10,266 nt of DNA from CAYUBI01 sp964443005 (GTDB lineage Bacteria > Margulisbacteria > Riflemargulisbacteria > GWF2-35-9 > CAYUBI01): contig CAYUBI010000080.1 in NCBI GenBank assembly GCA_964443005.1, forward strand, positions 1 through 10,266, written 5' to 3'. Each line of letters begins with the position of its first letter. The stretch's first letter is position 1. The notes beneath the pieces are model-generated. The model did not search any database and was not told the origin of the DNA. It saw only the letters and a list, made by a program, of their open reading frames with translations. Made by a program: the position numbers and the translations under genes. This document shows positions 1 to 5,323 of the stretch, piece by piece.

Positions 1-20
1 AAACAGCTTTTTCTATATGA

Positions 21-26
21 TATAAT
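21..26 (+). promoter_or_regulatory. Likely -10 box upstream of the PIN-toxin remnant
   Basis: A perfect TATAAT hexamer lies 17 bases before the ATG at 44, with a good ribosome binding site (AGGAG, 34-38) in between. The matching -35 would fall at or beyond the left edge of the window and cannot be judged. The spacing implies a very short leader of about 11 bases. Confidence 0.45.
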
Positions 27-43
27 CTAAGACAGGAGTTGAA

Positions 44-307
44 ATGAAACCATCTGTCTACGTCGAAACTAGTGTTATCAGCTATTATGCGTCGAAGTTA
101 AGCAAGGTTGCCAATGCCAATTATTTGTACGCCAGAAGAACTAATGAGGGTGTAAGAATGTATAAATATCCGATTGTAGCAGAAGTTCGAAAGGTTCGAG
201 AGCAAATTGCAGCCGAGTTTGGTTACGATCACGCCAAATTACATAAATTTATGATGGAATATCAAAAAACTATCCCCAACAAAATAATACGGCGTATTTC
301 AATTTAA
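44..307 (+). pseudogene. PIN-domain (VapC-type) toxin remnant fused in frame to its downstream partner
   Basis: The 87-residue frame is a composite. Residues 1-21 (MKPSVYVETSVISYYASKLSK) match the usual start of PIN-domain ribonuclease toxins of the VapC class, including the first acidic/ETS motif. Residues near 23-33 (ANANYLY...RRTNE) resemble the region after the last PIN strand, normally about 100 residues further on. The central catalytic part, with its remaining acidic residues, is absent, so the toxin should be dead. From residue 39 the frame runs into a separate small partner protein, annotated on its own at 158-307. I infer one large internal deletion that kept the frame, and probably a second loss of the toxin C-terminus. 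Start 44 has a good AGGAG. Whether the fusion is translated is unknown. Confidence 0.7.
158..307 (+). CDS. Small partner protein of a PIN-toxin locus, probable antitoxin
   Basis: An internal ATG at 158, with GAGGG 8 bases upstream, would give a 49-residue protein beginning MYKYPIVAEVRKVREQIAAE. This closely resembles the small (about 50-70 aa) charged proteins (PIVEEVRKxREE...YDLxxIF pattern) that sit just downstream of many PIN-domain toxins starting MKPSVYxET, and that are usually taken as their antitoxin or accessory partner. The copy looks complete, although its C-terminal tail (NKIIRRISI) is short. It is in frame with the toxin scar upstream, so it may be made alone or as the C-terminal part of the fusion. 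The function is inferred from family context; I do not know of direct biochemistry for it. Its stop is directly adjacent to the stop of the opposing antitoxin gene. Confidence 0.55.
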   Translation: MYKYPIVAEVRKVREQIAAEFGYDHAKLHKFMMEYQKTIPNKIIRRISI

Positions 308-508
308 TTAAATTCTTTTTAAAACATCGCGCCAAGGAGAACCAAGAAAAGGGTTTTGGTGAAAAGCTGTTAATCGTTCGTCAATTAACAGCTTTTCTTC
401 ATCCGAGACATCAACATAGTTGACTCCATCGCCAATTGTATCCCAAATATCTTCAACAAGCTGGATTCGTTCTGCGATGGATAAATTCAATACCTCAGCT
501 GCCTGCAT
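308..508 (-). CDS. Orphan antitoxin, putative addiction-module component (TIGR02574 type)
   Basis: The 66-residue protein has the pattern of the TIGR02574 addiction-module family: an N-terminal LSIAERIQLVEDIWDTI helix (residues about 9-25), a middle EEKLLIDERLTAF helix (37-49), and the terminal NPFLGSPWRDVLKRI signature (52-66). Such proteins normally precede a RelE/ParE-type toxin gene and neutralise it. Here the toxin should follow at positions below 308 on the minus strand, but that space holds the opposing PIN remnant, and I see no RelE/ParE sequence in any frame. It is therefore an orphan or solitary antitoxin. The start at 508 is preceded by AAAGGA at a long spacing of about 12 bases. 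The gene contains a strong inverted repeat, listed separately. Confidence 0.75.
   Translation of the reverse strand: MQAAEVLNLSIAERIQLVEDIWDTIGDGVNYVDVSDEEKLLIDERLTAFHQNPFLGSPWRDVLKRI
361..397. repeat. Perfect 14-bp inverted repeat inside the orphan antitoxin gene
   Basis: GAAAAGCTGTTAAT (361-374) is the exact reverse complement of ATTAACAGCTTTTC (384-397), separated by a 9-base loop. It falls in the codons for the LLIDERLTAF segment of the antitoxin. A 14-bp perfect stem would fold strongly in RNA from either strand. On the plus strand it could act as a terminator for the PIN-remnant transcript, although its U-run is short. It might also attenuate the antitoxin message. Confidence 0.7.
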
Positions 509-600
509 GATAGCGTTCCATCCTTTCTATTCTCTCTATTATGGTGCAAATGAAAAATAACGAAATTTGACTGTATCAAACGTAGCTCCAAAAGAGTGAA

Positions 601-638
601 ATTTGGTTGCGCGGGCAGGCCTTAAATCTATAATCTTT
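601..638 (-). repeat. Degenerate copy of the tRNA-fMet 3' end (putative att-site relic)
   Basis: Positions 601-629 match 1044-1072, the 3' end of the intact initiator tRNA with its CCA, at 25 of 29 bases. Up to 638 the match is weaker, and all further mismatches are transitions. The copy covers the acceptor 3' strand, CCA and T-arm, but no 5' half, so it is not a working tRNA. A 3'-end duplicate in the same orientation, about 443 bases downstream of the tRNA, is what site-specific integration at a tRNA gene leaves behind. Between the two copies lies the VapB/VapC remnant. The integrase itself is not in the window. Confidence 0.6.
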
Positions 639-728
639 TTATAGAAAAACAATATGATTGTTTTTTATTTTCTTAAAATCGGCATCCATTGTGACCAGCG
701 TTAAGTCGTAACTCTGTGATAACGCCAC
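639..728 (-). pseudogene. C-terminal stub of a VapC PIN-domain toxin
   Basis: On the minus strand, in a frame different from the antitoxin, codons ending in a TAA at 639-641 encode ALSQSYDLTLVTMDADFKKI followed by a short hydrophobic end. DLTLVTMDADFKKIK is the typical last strand and helix of VapC-type PIN domains, including the final acidic position in the T-x-D-x-x-F motif. The frame is closed by a stop about four codons upstream of this piece and has no start, so the catalytic N-terminal three quarters are lost. The stub overlaps the 3' end of the antitoxin gene, which suggests a deletion that joined the antitoxin end to the toxin end. The stop codon touches the tRNA-like repeat at 601-638. 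Confidence 0.6.
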
Positions 729-934
729 GCTGCAGACTTATGTTGCAATTTAACGGAGCTATAGCTTTCTTTTAATCCAGCTAATGTGCCTTCCCATGAA
801 AAATCAACTTTTATCTTTTTGGGATTAGATTTTGCTACGTACTTTTGTAATAAAAAATTAATAAAATCATTGACTTCATTTTGAGCAACTAAAGGAAGCT
901 TGTAAAATTCAGAAAGAAGAATTGTTTGTTTCAT
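701..934 (-). CDS. DUF2281/VapB-like antitoxin, toxin partner truncated
   Basis: The 77-residue protein starts MKQTILLSEFYKLP and has the helix-rich EVNDFINFLLQKY segment (residues about 19-31) of DUF2281/VapB-like antitoxins. It continues with FSWEGTLAGLKESYSSVKLQHKSAAWR (45-70), which matches the toxin-binding tail (SWEGGL...SVxLQHKxxxWR) found in members paired with VapC PIN toxins. Family proteins normally stop just after WR. Here the frame runs on through YHRVTT into toxin-derived DNA before stopping, which marks the deletion junction. Start 934 has AGAGGAA at good spacing. The antitoxin looks intact through its conserved part, while its VapC partner survives only as the stub at 639-728. 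Confidence 0.72.
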   Translation of the reverse strand: MKQTILLSEFYKLPLVAQNEVNDFINFLLQKYVAKSNPKKIKVDFSWEGTLAGLKESYSSVKLQHKSAAWRYHRVTT

Positions 935-1012
935 AATTTCCTCTCTTGCGAGCCCTTTATACCCGTTAGATGATTTTCAGGCCGAAATTAAATTAAAAAG
1001 CAATCAATAATT

Positions 1013-1034
1013 AAAAAGCCCCAAAGGCTGAGGC
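1013..1034 (-). terminator. Intrinsic terminator after tRNA-fMet
   Basis: On the minus strand GCCTCA (1029-1034) pairs with TGGGGC (1018-1023) across a 5-base loop, with one G-U pair, and is followed by TTTTT. It lies about 13 bases after the tRNA CCA end. A partial echo of its tail (AATTAAAAAGC on the plus strand) recurs at 991-1001. Confidence 0.7.
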
Positions 1035-1046
1035 GCTTGATTTATT

Positions 1047-1122
<76 letters not shown>

Positions 1123-1139
1123 CCAATTGAATAAGGCTT

Positions 1140-1169
1140 AGTATATCACAATTTTTATGTAGCTGACAA
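1140..1169 (-). promoter_or_regulatory. Promoter of tRNA-fMet
   Basis: On the minus strand, TTGTCA (1164-1169) and TATACT (1140-1145) are separated by 18 bases, each one base from consensus. Initiation would fall near 1133, about ten bases before the mature tRNA 5' end. It lies in the 77-base gap after lptC, so the tRNA need not depend on readthrough. Confidence 0.75.
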
Positions 1170-1199
1170 ACAAAAGTCGTATTTAAAATGAAAACTCAA

Positions 1200-2378
1200 T
1201 TATCGCTTAATAATTAGGGCTTTTTCGATTGAAAAGGCTTCGAACGTATTTTTTTTAAGATCAATTATGGCTTTTTGGCATATTAAATAATTTTGATCTT
1301 TATGAATTGTGACTTTATCAAGTAAGGTAAGTAAGCCTTTTTTGTCTGAGTAAAAGCCATGGCGGCTCGAAGCAGTTAGCGTGTTTTGCGTCACACGTAA
1401 ATTACCATTGGCAACTAAATTATGATTTGCTAAATCAATTTGCATACGATCCATGGAAATCAACGTATCTTGCGTTAATTCTTTTTTTAACCATCGCGCT
1501 TTTTTAGCTGCACTTGTATTCCAATAACCCTGTGAAATTCGATAAGTGACATTTTGAGTGAGCGTTAGTGTTGTTGTTGTTAATTTGCCAAAATTGCCTT
1601 GAAATAATTTATTGGGTTGAGTAATAATAATCTGCTCACGAAACGTATAAACGGGTGAGGCAGAACCATAATTGTAATGCAAAGAATTAGCTTGTAAGAT
1701 TAAATTAGTTGATGTTGATTTAGCTTGTGGCTTCACAAGTAGCGGCTTGTCATTTATTTGTTTAGTTAGCATAAACCGAGTAGGGATATCTGCTTGATTA
1801 CGCTGAACATCAATGATTAGTTCATTGCTAGTAATAACACTGTTTTTTTTTATTATTTTATAGGGGCTATGAAATTCTATTTTTTGTGATGTACTGTCAA
1901 ACTGAAGCTCCTGAGTGAAAATCTGAAAATCAGTTTGTGCAAGCTTAATCGCTCCCTGTAATACAATTAATTTTGTTTTCGCATCATAATTGAGCGTAGT
2001 AGCTTGGATGTGTAACGCATTTGCTTGGGAAGAGCGCAAAATTCCTTGTATGCTTGTTGCCTGAAGCGTTTGTTGCGATTGATCTACTTTTAGTAACGTT
2101 GCACTTAACGAATCAATGGATAACCCATTTGTTTTACTTCTAATATGCCCATTACGAATTGTAGTTAACACAAAAACATCCTGATTAACTGGAACTGTTC
2201 CTTTTTTTGCGTCAACTTCCCATATGTTTTGCGTAACATCCCATCCTCGAAAATGAACTGTAGAAAGAGCAACATTCAACGGCTTATTATGCGTTGGAAT
2301 ATCAATAGACGTTGACATTAACAACAAAATAATGCCAATAAATATAATGCAAAAGCCAATAAAAAGGGCTTTAATCAT
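1200..2378 (-). CDS. lptC: LptC-like LPS export protein, double length (LptC/LptA-type beta-jellyroll)
   Basis: The 392-residue protein has one N-terminal hydrophobic helix (residues about 3-21) and no further membrane segment, so it should be an inner-membrane-anchored periplasmic protein. Residues about 32-195 look like the LptC fold: alternating short beta strands, WEVDAKKG, then the pattern 'ATTLNYDAKTKLIVLQGAIKL'. Residues about 225-385 repeat the OstA/LptA-like pattern ('MQIDLANHNLVANGNLRVTQ', then a 'LLTLLDKVTI' strand). LptC bridges LPS from the LptBFG extractor to the LptA periplasmic bridge. Enterobacterial LptC is about 190 residues, so this one is doubled, perhaps by tandem jellyroll domains or an LptC-LptA fusion. 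Its ATG follows the dapF TAA with no gap, indicating coupling. Identification rests on architecture and pattern, not strong identity. Confidence 0.7.
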   Translation of the reverse strand: MIKALFIGFCIIFIGIILLLMSTSIDIPTHNKPLNVALSTVHFRGWDVTQNIWEVDAKKGTVPVNQDVFVLTTIRNGHIRSKTNGLSIDSLSATLLKVDQSQQTLQATSIQGILRSSQANALHIQATTLNYDAKTKLIVLQGAIKLAQTDFQIFTQELQFDSTSQKIEFHSPYKIIKKNSVITSNELIIDVQRNQADIPTRFMLTKQINDKPLLVKPQAKSTSTNLILQANSLHYNYGSASPVYTFREQIIITQPNKLFQGNFGKLTTTTLTLTQNVTYRISQGYWNTSAAKKARWLKKELTQDTLISMDRMQIDLANHNLVANGNLRVTQNTLTASSRHGFYSDKKGLLTLLDKVTIHKDQNYLICQKAIIDLKKNTFEAFSIEKALIIKR

Positions 2379-3239
2379 TTAGCTGAGCCGTACGTGCGTA
2401 CATCCTTCGTATACTGTAACTGCGGGTCCAGTCATCATCACTCGGTTTTCTGGGGCTTGCCAATCAATTGACAAATCTCCGCCCAAAAGATGAACCAACA
2501 CTTTTCGTTCTGTTTTTTTGGCTAAATGCCCAGCAACTACTGCAGCACACGCACCCGTTCCACAAGCCATTGTTTCGCCTGCGCCTCGTTCCCACACGCG
2601 CATTCGAATTTCTGTTGCATTCAGCACTTCAACAAATTCGGTATTAATGCGCTCTGGAAAAACAACATGATTTTCAAATAAGGGTCCAATTTTAAAAAGG
2701 TCAATAGCCGTAACATCTTTAACAAATACAACAACATGAGGATTTCCCATATTAACAGTTGTAATTTTATACGTTTTATTTGCAATTCGAAAAGGTTCGT
2801 CACAAACCAACGGGGATGCAGTACCAATCATTGGAATTTCCGAGCGCTTTAGTTTCGGGCTTCCCATATCAACTTCAACTGCAACTAGTTCATTATTTGC
2901 AAATATCAAAGCAGGAATCATAATCCCAGCCAGTGTTTCAACTGAAAAAACAGTTTTCATAATAATTTTCTTTTCATGTACAAAACGTGCAAAACAACGA
3001 ATTCCATTGCCGCACATTTCTGGCTCACTACCATCTGGATTAAAAATTCGCATACGAATATCAGCAGTTGTTGACGGATAAACGATTATTAATCCGTCTG
3101 CACCAATGCCAAAATGATTTTGGCACATATGAACTGCAAGTTTGCCACTATCAAGATGATCTAAATTATAAGTGAGACCGTCAACTAAAATAAAATCGTT
3201 TCCGCATCCGTGCATTTTGGTGAAATTAATTTCAGACAT
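2379..3239 (-). CDS. dapF: Diaminopimelate epimerase
   Basis: DapF interconverts LL- and meso-diaminopimelate, the last step before lysine and the precursor for peptidoglycan cross-links. It is a cytoplasmic, cofactor-independent enzyme using two cysteines. Both catalytic cysteines are present in canonical motifs: Cys76 in EMCGNGIRCF and Cys226 in MACGTGACA. The N-terminal FTKMHGCGNDFILVD, the central NMGNPHVV (163-170) and the WERGAGET loop (216-223) are also intact. The length of 286 is normal (E. coli 274). It is the middle gene of a minus-strand operon: the AAAGGAG that forms its ribosome binding site lies within the last codons of miaA, and its TAA touches the lptC ATG. The start at 3239 is fixed by this site and by the conserved N-terminus. 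Confidence 0.97.
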   Translation of the reverse strand: MSEINFTKMHGCGNDFILVDGLTYNLDHLDSGKLAVHMCQNHFGIGADGLIIVYPSTTADIRMRIFNPDGSEPEMCGNGIRCFARFVHEKKIIMKTVFSVETLAGIMIPALIFANNELVAVEVDMGSPKLKRSEIPMIGTASPLVCDEPFRIANKTYKITTVNMGNPHVVVFVKDVTAIDLFKIGPLFENHVVFPERINTEFVEVLNATEIRMRVWERGAGETMACGTGACAAVVAGHLAKKTERKVLVHLLGGDLSIDWQAPENRVMMTGPAVTVYEGCTHVRLS

Positions 3240-3241
3240 AA

Positions 3242-4111
3242 TTAAGCTCCTTTTTCAATCCATTTTACCCCATCAAAGCGCCGAAACCAAGTTAATTGAC
3301 GTTTTGCAAAATGACGACTTGTTTGCTGAATACTTGCAATTGCAGTAGCTAAGGCACAATTCCCTAAAACAACGTTAATCATTTCTTTGTATCCAATAGC
3401 TTGCATAGAAGTTAATGCTGGCGAATATCCTTGTGTTAACAAATCCGCAACCTCCTTAACCAAGCCCTGCTCAACCATTTGCTCTACACGCAAATCAATA
3501 TCACAATATAAACGGTCGCGATCAATGGATAAACACAGGGCATCAAAAACAAAGGGCGGTTTTTGTAAATTACAATGGCTACTAAGCGGAATACCTGTTG
3601 TTTCAATCACTTCAAGTGCGCGAATTAAACGTATAATATCATGCGGATGAATACGCTCTGCAGATTTGGTATCTTTTTCCTGCAAAAGCTGGTGAAGATA
3701 TCCGTTACCATGAGTATTATTTAAGACAGTTAATTTGTTTCGAATTTCTGCATTGGGTGGCGCAACCGGAAACGAAAACCCTTGCAAAAGTGCACGAAGG
3801 TAAAGCCCTGTTCCACCAACTAGTAGCGGCTTTTTCCCTTGATCCAGTAGTTGCTGAATAATCCGTGTACAATCAGCATAAAACTGAGATACATTGTAGT
3901 TGTCATTGGGATTTACGATATCTATCAAGTGATGCGGTATACGGTCACGTTCTTTTTGTGTTGGTTTAGCAGTTCCAATATTCATATAACGATAAATTTG
4001 CATAGAATCTACAGAAACAATCTCATAGCCTTCTGCCTCAGCCAAATTCATAGCATACCTTGATTTTCCAACAGCAGTTGGGCCCATAATAATTTTAACT
4101 CGTTGATTCAT
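3242..4111 (-). CDS. miaA: tRNA dimethylallyltransferase
   Basis: MiaA transfers a dimethylallyl group from DMAPP to N6 of A37 in tRNAs reading UNN codons. Visible motifs are the P-loop GPTAVGKS (10-17), DSMQIYR with the catalytic Asp (35-41), GTAKP (46-50), GGTGLY (99-104), DIIRLIRALEV (158-168), SMQAIGYKE (235-243) and RHFAKRQLTWFR (266-277). The 289 residues are slightly shorter at the C-terminus than in E. coli, as in many species. It leads the miaA-dapF-lptC operon and is divergent from xseB. An in-frame TAG sits two codons before the ATG, so the start cannot be further upstream. No Shine-Dalgarno sequence is visible before the ATG, which is unusual in this window. Its substrate derives from the Dxs-initiated pathway encoded opposite. 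Confidence 0.97.
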   Translation of the reverse strand: MNQRVKIIMGPTAVGKSRYAMNLAEAEGYEIVSVDSMQIYRYMNIGTAKPTQKERDRIPHHLIDIVNPNDNYNVSQFYADCTRIIQQLLDQGKKPLLVGGTGLYLRALLQGFSFPVAPPNAEIRNKLTVLNNTHGNGYLHQLLQEKDTKSAERIHPHDIIRLIRALEVIETTGIPLSSHCNLQKPPFVFDALCLSIDRDRLYCDIDLRVEQMVEQGLVKEVADLLTQGYSPALTSMQAIGYKEMINVVLGNCALATAIASIQQTSRHFAKRQLTWFRRFDGVKWIEKGA

Positions 4112-4169
4112 GGACTATAGTCTATGGACATTTTTCAAATTGGGCAAGATGAAAAACAACAAAAAGCCC

Positions 4170-4182
4170 ATGGTTTAACCAT
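4170..4182. promoter_or_regulatory. Short palindrome in the miaA/xseB divergent region
   Basis: ATGGTT-T-AACCAT is a perfect 6-bp inverted repeat around one base. It sits where the -35 of the xseB promoter would be, 11 bases before its -10. It could be an operator, but palindromes of this size arise by chance in AT-rich DNA, and no regulator is identified. Confidence 0.25.
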
Positions 4183-4189
4183 TTTTCTG

Positions 4190-4198
4190 TGATATAAT
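4190..4198 (+). promoter_or_regulatory. Extended -10 promoter of xseB-ispA-dxs
   Basis: TGATATAAT is an extended -10 (TGn-TATAAT). No good -35 is seen at 16-18 bases, consistent with extended -10 promoters. Initiation would be near 4205, leaving about three bases before the xseB ATG at 4208, with no Shine-Dalgarno sequence, so the operon mRNA may be nearly leaderless. Confidence 0.55.
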
Positions 4199-4207
4199 TT
4201 AAAAGAC

Positions 4208-4456
4208 ATGTCTACCAAATTTGAAAAATCATTATCAAGCTTAGAAAAAATTGTAGATCAACTGGAAAAAGGTGATTTAGATTTGGACGCAGCGATGAAA
4301 CTGTATGAAGATGGCATTAAACACGCCAATTATTGCACAAAAGAAATTAAAACTATTGAAGAAAAAGTCTATCAGCTCGTTGAAAAAGAGGGAGTTATTG
4401 ATGAACAAGACTTTGGAGGAAACAACGTCCAAGCCGAGCTTCCTGGACTATTATAA
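4208..4456 (+). CDS. xseB: Exodeoxyribonuclease VII small subunit
   Basis: XseB is the small subunit that binds XseA to form exonuclease VII, which degrades single-stranded DNA to oligonucleotides. The 82-residue length is typical. The core FEKSLSSLEKIVDQLEKGDL (5-24), followed by 'LDLDAAMKLYEDGIKHANYC', is diagnostic of the family's helical hairpin. No xseA is in the window. It opens the xseB-ispA-dxs operon, an arrangement found in E. coli and many other Proteobacteria. The C-terminal segment after about residue 65 (acidic, ending LPGLL) overlaps the ispA start by 56 bases, more than is usual. No ribosome binding site is seen before the ATG. Confidence 0.93.
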   Translation: MSTKFEKSLSSLEKIVDQLEKGDLDLDAAMKLYEDGIKHANYCTKEIKTIEEKVYQLVEKEGVIDEQDFGGNNVQAELPGLL

Positions 4457-5321
4457 ATCAGCGAAATCAGCTATTGATCACGCCCTAGAGCAAAAACTAT
4501 TGTTTGTTAACCCAGCTAGTTCACAGCTAGTTGAAGCACTTCGTTATAGTGTACTTTTACCTAGCAAACGCATTCGGCCAGTCATGGCTTTAATGGTGGG
4601 TGATTTTTGTGGTCTGCTTCAACAACATATGATGCCTTTAGCTATAGCTATTGAATTAATTCATACGTATTCACTGATTCATGATGATTTACCTTGTATG
4701 GATAATGATGATTATCGACGCGGAAAACCAACGAATCATAAAGTATTTGGCGAAGCAGTCGCTGTTTTAGCAGGCGACACTTTAATGACGTATGCTTATG
4801 AACTAATGACGCGTGAATTGCCTGCTTATTTTTCGTGCCAAGCTGTCCTTGATACTGTATCTATGATTGCACAGGCAACTGGAGTCACAGGCATGGCTGC
4901 TGGACAAGTTCTGGATATTGAAGCTGAGGGAAAAACAATTACAGCACAGCAACTCCAAACGATTCATCAGTTAAAAACAGGTGTTTTAATTACTGCCTCA
5001 ATGATGGCACCGCTACGTTTGGCAGAAAGTTCACCTGCTATGATGGCTGCTTTTAAATCCTATGCTGAATATGTTGGCTTAACTTTTCAAATTGTGGATG
5101 ATATTCTCGACGAAATAGGAACCCAGGAAATGATTGGTAAACCAGTGGGCTCTGATAAAGCTAAACAAAAGTCTACGTACGTATCCTTATTTGGATTGGA
5201 ACAAGCTAGGCAATTGGCACAGCAAGCTGGACAACAAGCAAAATCAAGTTTATCAACTGTTCAGGGATCTTGTTCGTTTTTTTATGCACTGGTTGATTAT
5301 GTGCTTGAGCGAAATAATTAA
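4401..5321 (+). CDS. ispA: Farnesyl diphosphate synthase (short-chain trans-prenyltransferase)
   Basis: IspA condenses IPP with DMAPP and then GPP to give farnesyl diphosphate, the precursor for undecaprenyl and quinone side chains. With the start at 4401 the protein has 306 residues (E. coli 299). The first Asp-rich motif is DDLPCMD (95-101), the second is DDILD (233-237), KRIRP (56-60) binds diphosphate, and LKTG is at 191-194. HTYSLIHDD before the first motif is as in E. coli IspA, supporting a C15 product. I chose ATG 4401 because GGAG lies 6 bases before it and family homology starts soon after. The longer open frame back to 4305 is xseB shadow. It overlaps xseB by 56 bases and ends 2 bases before dxs. 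Confidence 0.95.
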   Translation: MNKTLEETTSKPSFLDYYKSAKSAIDHALEQKLLFVNPASSQLVEALRYSVLLPSKRIRPVMALMVGDFCGLLQQHMMPLAIAIELIHTYSLIHDDLPCMDNDDYRRGKPTNHKVFGEAVAVLAGDTLMTYAYELMTRELPAYFSCQAVLDTVSMIAQATGVTGMAAGQVLDIEAEGKTITAQQLQTIHQLKTGVLITASMMAPLRLAESSPAMMAAFKSYAEYVGLTFQIVDDILDEIGTQEMIGKPVGSDKAKQKSTYVSLFGLEQARQLAQQAGQQAKSSLSTVQGSCSFFYALVDYVLERNN

Positions 5322-5323
5322 GC

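Noticed and set aside
2621..2827. A leucine/isoleucine-rich 68-residue frame on the same strand as dapF
   Set aside because: It is an out-of-frame shadow of well-conserved DapF codons (NMGNPHVV region); its composition mimics a membrane helix by chance.
4305..4400. A 32-residue upstream extension of the ispA frame
   Set aside because: It lies wholly inside xseB in another frame, is lysine-rich without family similarity, and a well-spaced GGAG supports ATG 4401.
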